This document shows positions 6,198 through 9,521 of a DNA stretch of 9,521 bases, one piece after another (the stretch's first letter is position 1; every line of letters starts with the position of its first letter). Origin of the DNA: JANNOG01 sp964516515 (GTDB lineage: Bacteria; Actinomycetota; Actinomycetes; Actinomycetales; JBBAYJ01). The stretch is from contig CAZEYA010000146.1 in the NCBI GenBank assembly GCA_964516515.1, positions 1 to 9,521 of the forward strand, in the 5' to 3' direction. The position numbers were made by a program, and so were the translations under genes. Under the pieces are notes generated by a model. That model ran no database searches. It was given only the letters and a program-made list of their open reading frames with translations, and was not told the DNA's origin.

Positions 6198-6614
6198 TCA
6201 CCGTCTGGCCGGGCTGGGGACAATGGGCAGGTAGCCGCGCAGATCGCTCGGGACGACATCCTTGCCCAGCGGGTTGAACGACAACAGGCCGATCTTGATC
6301 GTGGCATAGCCGAACGGGATGCCGATGATCGTCAGTATCAGGCCGACGCCGTACAGCAGCTGTGCGAGCGCCAGCCACCACCCGATCAGCACGAACCACA
6401 CCACGTTGCCGACGCCGCTGGCGATGCCCGAATCGGGCCGCACCACCACCGTCCGGCCGAACGGCCACAGGGCGTACCCGGCCAGCCGGAAGCAGGCGAT
6501 GCCGAACGGGATCGTGACGATCAGCACGAACGCGAGCAGTCCGGCCACCACGTAGCTCGCCGCGAGCCCGAGGCCAGCGAAGATCAACCACAGAATATTG
6601 AGCAGGGTCGTCAT
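6198..6614 (-). CDS. yccF: YccF-family inner membrane protein
   Basis: A 138-residue membrane protein made of two copies of the YccF domain. Motif IPFGIACFRLAGYALWPFGR (35-54) recurs as IPFGYATIKIGLLSFNPLGK (99-118), each preceded by one or two hydrophobic helices (about 5-45 and 69-112). The family is widespread and of unknown function, with proposals of transport or membrane homeostasis only. ATG 6614 is supported by GGAGG (6623-6627) eight bases upstream. It lies on the operon strand, 70 bases ahead of the first operon gene, but that gene has its own promoter. It sits exactly between the two copies of the 40-bp element, which may mean it was inserted into an ancestral divergent promoter. 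It might act in uptake, but nothing in the sequence shows this. Confidence 0.9.
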   Translation of the reverse strand: MTTLLNILWLIFAGLGLAASYVVAGLLAFVLIVTIPFGIACFRLAGYALWPFGRTVVVRPDSGIASGVGNVVWFVLIGWWLALAQLLYGVGLILTIIGIPFGYATIKIGLLSFNPLGKDVVPSDLRGYLPIVPSPARR

Positions 6615-6649
6615 ACAGCGATCCTCCCAAAGAACAGGGCGCCGCCGGC

Positions 6650-6689
6650 GTGTTCCCTTTTGCGGAACGGATGCTCTTCATGTGGAACG
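6650..6689 (-). promoter_or_regulatory. Copy B of the duplicated 40-bp element, putative IclR operator
   Basis: 33 of 40 bases match 6096-6135. On the minus strand it carries the palindrome GTTCCGCAAAAGGGAAC with perfect 5-bp arms (GTTCC / GGAAC at 6652-6668), a form seen in IclR-type sites, plus a second CGTTCC 20 bases away and the near-palindrome TTCCACATGAA. It lies in the 134-base gap between divergent yccF and the dioxygenase operon, 60-99 bases ahead of the dioxygenase ATG. A possible plus-strand -10, TACCGT (6700-6705), has no good -35, so an activator bound here would make sense. Confidence 0.6.
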
Positions 6690-6748
6690 ACGAACGGGCT
6701 ACCGTCGAAACTGTCACTGGTGTCGACCCGCCATGAGGAGGTACACCG

Positions 6749-7660
6749 ATGGGCGTTCTCCGACTTGCTCACGTGGATGTCAGAACCCCGGATCTCGAAC
6801 TGTCCACGGCCTACTACACCGAGGTGCTGGGGCTGTCGGTCGCGGCGCGGACCGACGACGCCGTCTACCTCAAGTGCTGGGACGAGGAGAACCATCACTC
6901 GGTCCGGCTCCGCTACGACTCACGCACCGGCCTGGACCTGTTCTCGTTCCGGGTCGAGCGGGAGGACGACCTCGACGAACTGGAGAACTCGCTGACCGCG
7001 TACGGCTGCCAGGTGCGGCGCCTGGCCCGCGGGGAGGCCGTGGGCCAGGGCGAGTCCATCCGCTTCGTCATCCCGTCGGGCCAGACGATGGAGTTGGTCT
7101 GGGACCTGGACAAGACGGGCAACATCCTCGGAAAGCACAACCCGTCCCCCGTGCCACCCCCCGACCTGCCCGGCATCGCACCGCCCCGGCTGGATCACAT
7201 GCTCATTCAGGCCGAGGAGGTCGGCGAGTCGTACACGTTCTTCCGCGACGTACTCGGCTTCCGGATGACCGAGCAGGTCATCGACGCCAACGGCCACCAG
7301 ATGGGGGTGTGGCTGGAGCGGTCACACTCACCCCACGACATCGCGATCGTCAACGGCCCCAACGGGGCGCTGCACCACTTCGCGTTCTGGCTCGACGACT
7401 GGGACCAGGTCCGCAAGGCCGCGGACATCCTCGCCTTCAACGGCGTGCAGATAGACCAGGGACCAACTCGCCATGGTATAACGCGCGGCAACACCATCTA
7501 CTTCTTCGACCCGCTGGGCATCCGAAACGAGGTGTTCACCGGAGGCTACAAGCCTGACCCCGACTTCCCGGCGATCACCTGGACCGAGGACCAATTCGGC
7601 CGCGGGCTGTTTTATTACGAGAATGTCGTCAGCCAGCGCTTCCTGCGCATGCACACGTGA
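6749..7660 (+). CDS. Extradiol catechol 2,3-dioxygenase, first of a tandem pair
   Basis: A 303-residue type I extradiol dioxygenase with two VOC domains (about 5-120 and 145-270), the length and layout of XylE-type catechol 2,3-dioxygenases. It opens the ring of a catechol next to the diol to give a 2-hydroxymuconic semialdehyde. Fe(II) ligands are His150 (PRLDH), His210 (ALHHF) and Glu261 (RNEVF). The second-shell residues His196 (PHDIA), His242 (PTRHG) and Tyr251 (YFFDP) match the catalytic residues of XylE. The start is fixed by AGGAGG (6736-6741), seven bases before the ATG. The second dioxygenase begins 34 bases after its stop. The 40-bp element upstream suggests control by the IclR protein. 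Substrate range (catechol or alkylcatechols) cannot be read from sequence. Confidence 0.93.
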   Translation: MGVLRLAHVDVRTPDLELSTAYYTEVLGLSVAARTDDAVYLKCWDEENHHSVRLRYDSRTGLDLFSFRVEREDDLDELENSLTAYGCQVRRLARGEAVGQGESIRFVIPSGQTMELVWDLDKTGNILGKHNPSPVPPPDLPGIAPPRLDHMLIQAEEVGESYTFFRDVLGFRMTEQVIDANGHQMGVWLERSHSPHDIAIVNGPNGALHHFAFWLDDWDQVRKAADILAFNGVQIDQGPTRHGITRGNTIYFFDPLGIRNEVFTGGYKPDPDFPAITWTEDQFGRGLFYYENVVSQRFLRMHT

Positions 7661-7682
7661 CCTGACCGTCAGCAATCGGAAT

Positions 7683-7697
7683 GAGGATACATTTGTG
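7683..7697 (+). promoter_or_regulatory. Ribosome site that sets the second dioxygenase start
   Basis: GAGGAT (7683-7688) lies six bases before GTG 7695. This favours that start over the longer open frame beginning at 7623 inside the first dioxygenase gene. The 34-base gap around it is AT-richer than the genes. Confidence 0.7.
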
Positions 7698-8612
7698 AGC
7701 GATCGCATCCTGCGGCTGCAGCACGTACAGGTCCGGGTCCCCGATCTCGAATTGTGCACCGCCTATTACACCGAGGTGGTGGGCCTGGTGGAGACGGCCC
7801 ACTCCGACGGCAGGGTCTTCCTCAAGTGCTGGGACGAACACGAGCATCATTCGGTGGTGCTTCGCCAGGCGCCCACCTACGGACTGGATCACATGAGTTT
7901 CAAGGTCGCCGAGCTGGGGGACCTGGACTACTACACCGAGCGGGTCGAGGGCGCCGGTATTGCCGTCAAGCGATATGCGCGTGGGGAGCTCGGGCCGGGC
8001 TGGGGTGAGGCGATCCGCTTCGAGGCGCCATCGGGTCACACCGTCGAGCTCGTCTTCGGCATGGCCAAGGTCGGCAACATGCTGCCGCTGTTCAACCCGC
8101 CGCCGCGGCCGGGCAACCTCATCGGGATCGCACCGCCGCGACTGGACCACATCTTCATCATGGCCGAGGACGTCGAGCTGGCCACCGCATTCTTCACCGA
8201 GATCCTCGAATTCCGATTGACCGAGCAGATCGTGGCCAACGACGGCCACCAGCTCGCCACCTGGCTGGAACGTTCCCACACACCCCACGACATCGCCATC
8301 GTCACCGGTCCCAATGGCGCGCTGCACCACTTCGCGTTCTGGCTGGACGACTGGAACGCGGTCCGCGAGGCAGCGGACCTGCTGGCATTCAACGGCGTCA
8401 CCATCGACATCGCACCCACCCGGCACGGTGCCACCCGCGGTTATACCATGTACTTCTTCGACCCGGTCGGGAATCGCAACGAGGTCTTCACCGGCGGCTA
8501 TTGGGTGGATCCTGACTTCGAACCCATCACCTGGACCGAGGAGGAGATGGGCAAGGCGATGTTCTACTACGCCGGGCAGGTCAACGAGCGGTTCTTCACG
8601 GTGCACTCGTGA
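7695..8612 (+). CDS. Extradiol catechol 2,3-dioxygenase, second of a tandem pair
   Basis: A 305-residue paralogue of the preceding gene, about two thirds identical by eye over the C-terminal half and less so in the N-terminal half. Fe(II) ligands His152, His212 and Glu263 and catalytic His198, His244 and Tyr253 are all present, so it should be active. Differences lie in the N-terminal domain and in the segment around 161-191, including the helix before EFRLTEQ and the strand after it, which may alter substrate choice. The N-terminal domain keeps GLDHMSF where the first copy has GLDLFSF. GTG 7695 is supported by GAGGAT six bases upstream. The stop TGA (8610-8612) overlaps the GTG of the phosphatase gene, implying coupled translation. 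It probably cleaves a differently substituted catechol from its neighbour. The tandem pair arose by duplication. Confidence 0.93.
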   Translation: MSDRILRLQHVQVRVPDLELCTAYYTEVVGLVETAHSDGRVFLKCWDEHEHHSVVLRQAPTYGLDHMSFKVAELGDLDYYTERVEGAGIAVKRYARGELGPGWGEAIRFEAPSGHTVELVFGMAKVGNMLPLFNPPPRPGNLIGIAPPRLDHIFIMAEDVELATAFFTEILEFRLTEQIVANDGHQLATWLERSHTPHDIAIVTGPNGALHHFAFWLDDWNAVREAADLLAFNGVTIDIAPTRHGATRGYTMYFFDPVGNRNEVFTGGYWVDPDFEPITWTEEEMGKAMFYYAGQVNERFFTVHS

Positions 8613-9521
8613 GCGCCCCCCCGCTCGCCGAGGCGGCGTTCCGGCGCACCGACCGGACCGACGCCCCGCTGTACCTGTCGCGTTACACCGCCAAGCGGCA
8701 GGCGCCCGTCGAGGTCGAGGACACCGAGGACGACCCGAACACGCCGCTGTACCTGCGGCGCTTCCGTGGGCGGTCGTCGAACGGCTCGGCGCCGGTGCGC
8801 TCGACCCCATTAGAGGTCGACGGCGAGCGGTTCACCCCCGACTACGCCGACGTCACCCGTAGCCACGAGATCATCCCCGAGGCCCGACGCGCGGCGGACA
8901 CGTACGACACCGAGATCCGGATCATCCGGCACGGCATCACGCAGGGGTACTCCACCGACGCCGGCCTGACCCCGATGGGTGGCTGGCAGTCGCACCAGCG
9001 CGGTCACAGCCTGGCCAAGACGTTACGGCCGTGGCCGTCGATGCGCATCGTCTGCGCACCGACCAACCGGGCCCGCCAGACCGCCGAACAGATCCACCGT
9101 GGTCTGCTGGACGGGCTGTCGCAGTTCGGTCGCGAGGCCGACGTGCAGGGGCCCGAGGCGATCGACGAGCTGAAGAACTTCCAAGTGTGGACGCCGGACG
9201 GCCCTCGCGACATCACCTCGGCCTTCCGGCAGTACCAATCGCTGATGGAGAAGCTGGAGCGGATGGCGGTCGGCGACCGGCCGCGCTGGCTGGTCGAGAT
9301 CGACCGGTTCTACCGCACCCAACTCGGGGGCGCCGACCCGATCCAGACCTGGCTGACCGTGCCGCTGATGTACTTCGAATCCCCGCAGGCGTGCGTGCGG
9401 CGGTTCTGGTTGGGCTTCAACCGGCTGGTCGCCGAGTCGCCGGGGAGCAGGATCATCGCCGCGACCCATTCGGGGCCGATCCGCGCCTTCGCTACCTGGG
9501 CGCACGGCTACGACCCGGGCG
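8609..9521 (+). CDS. Histidine phosphatase family protein with N-terminal extension, 3' end outside window
   Basis: The open frame starts at GTG 8609, overlapping the dioxygenase stop (GTGA), and runs beyond the window for at least 304 residues. The catalytic domain begins at the RHG motif (IIRHGIT, His108). The second conserved His is His287 in AATHSGPIR, and Arg154 and Arg156 in PTNRARQT are typical phosphate-pocket residues. These mark the phosphoglycerate-mutase-like superfamily, which hydrolyses or transfers phosphate through a phospho-His. The first ~100 residues are an unusual extension with two similar blocks, APLYLSRY (19-26) and TPLYLRRF (45-52), joined by an acidic linker. A phosphatase translationally coupled to a ring-cleavage enzyme is unexpected; it might act on a phosphorylated aromatic intermediate. 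The family is firm, the substrate is inferred only. Confidence 0.85.
   Translation, partial: MSAPPLAEAAFRRTDRTDAPLYLSRYTAKRQAPVEVEDTEDDPNTPLYLRRFRGRSSNGSAPVRSTPLEVDGERFTPDYADVTRSHEIIPEARRAADTYDTEIRIIRHGITQGYSTDAGLTPMGGWQSHQRGHSLAKTLRPWPSMRIVCAPTNRARQTAEQIHRGLLDGLSQFGREADVQGPEAIDELKNFQVWTPDGPRDITSAFRQYQSLMEKLERMAVGDRPRWLVEIDRFYRTQLGGADPIQTWLTVPLMYFESPQACVRRFWLGFNRLVAESPGSRIIAATHSGPIRAFATWAHGYDPG

Noticed and set aside
6650..6684. Short peptide start MKSIRSAKGN in copy B as a real gene or duplicated gene start
   Set aside because: It resembles the start of the unassigned gene but has no ribosome site or good -10. The similarity stops at the end of the element, and most differences are non-synonymous, so an operator is the better reading.
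7623..7694. Longer start for the second dioxygenase inside the first gene
   Set aside because: The extra 24 residues do not resemble the family N terminus, and GAGGAT points to GTG 7695.
7629..8810. 393-codon minus-strand frame
   Set aside because: It is antisense to the second dioxygenase, whose active-site motifs and ribosome site make the plus strand coding.
1..9521. CRISPR array, tRNA, rRNA or insertion sequence
   Set aside because: I saw no regularly spaced repeats, no tRNA-like cloverleaf and no transposase motif or terminal inverted repeats.

Overview
The window is very GC-rich with strongly GC-biased third codon positions, GTG starts, a promoter with a TANNNT -10 element and apparently leaderless translation. 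All of this fits an actinomycete, perhaps the Mycobacteriales or Pseudonocardiales; the species cannot be fixed from the sequence. The core is an aromatic-ring meta-cleavage locus flanked by unrelated housekeeping or accessory genes.

Left flank (1-2590): the 3' part of a secreted trypsin-like serine protease (+), a small acidic protein with a DPxx tetrapeptide repeat (+), and convergent to it an acetylxylan-esterase/cephalosporin-C-deacetylase-type alpha/beta hydrolase (-). Behind the hydrolase's 5' end lie a nested hairpin and a decayed VOC (glyoxalase-fold) pseudogene with a frameshifting internal deletion.

Minus-strand operon (6127 down to 2591), in transcription order: an unrecognised 245-residue protein, an IclR-family regulator, a 2-oxopent-4-enoate hydratase, a 4-oxalocrotonate decarboxylase-like paralogue, and a small Rieske ferredoxin. 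Junctions are ATGA overlaps or gaps of 2-12 bases. Its promoter places the predicted transcription start on the A of the start codon.

Right part (6198-9521): a yccF-type membrane protein gene (-), then a divergent plus-strand operon of two paralogous type I extradiol dioxygenases of the catechol 2,3-dioxygenase type, followed by a histidine phosphatase whose GTG overlaps the stop of the second dioxygenase and which runs off the window.

How they work together: the dioxygenases would open a catechol to a 2-hydroxymuconic semialdehyde. The decarboxylase and hydratase would handle the lower oxalocrotonate branch to 4-hydroxy-2-oxovalerate. The Rieske ferredoxin may feed an oxygenase encoded elsewhere. 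The semialdehyde dehydrogenase, tautomerase, aldolase and acetaldehyde dehydrogenase are not in the window. The most notable non-coding signal is a 40-bp element present twice (6096-6135 and 6650-6689, 33/40 identical). It lies over the start of the minus operon and upstream of the dioxygenase operon, and is a strong candidate for the shared operator of the local IclR regulator. The most notable gene link is the phosphatase coupled to the ring-cleavage genes, which raises the possibility of phosphorylated phenolic intermediates.
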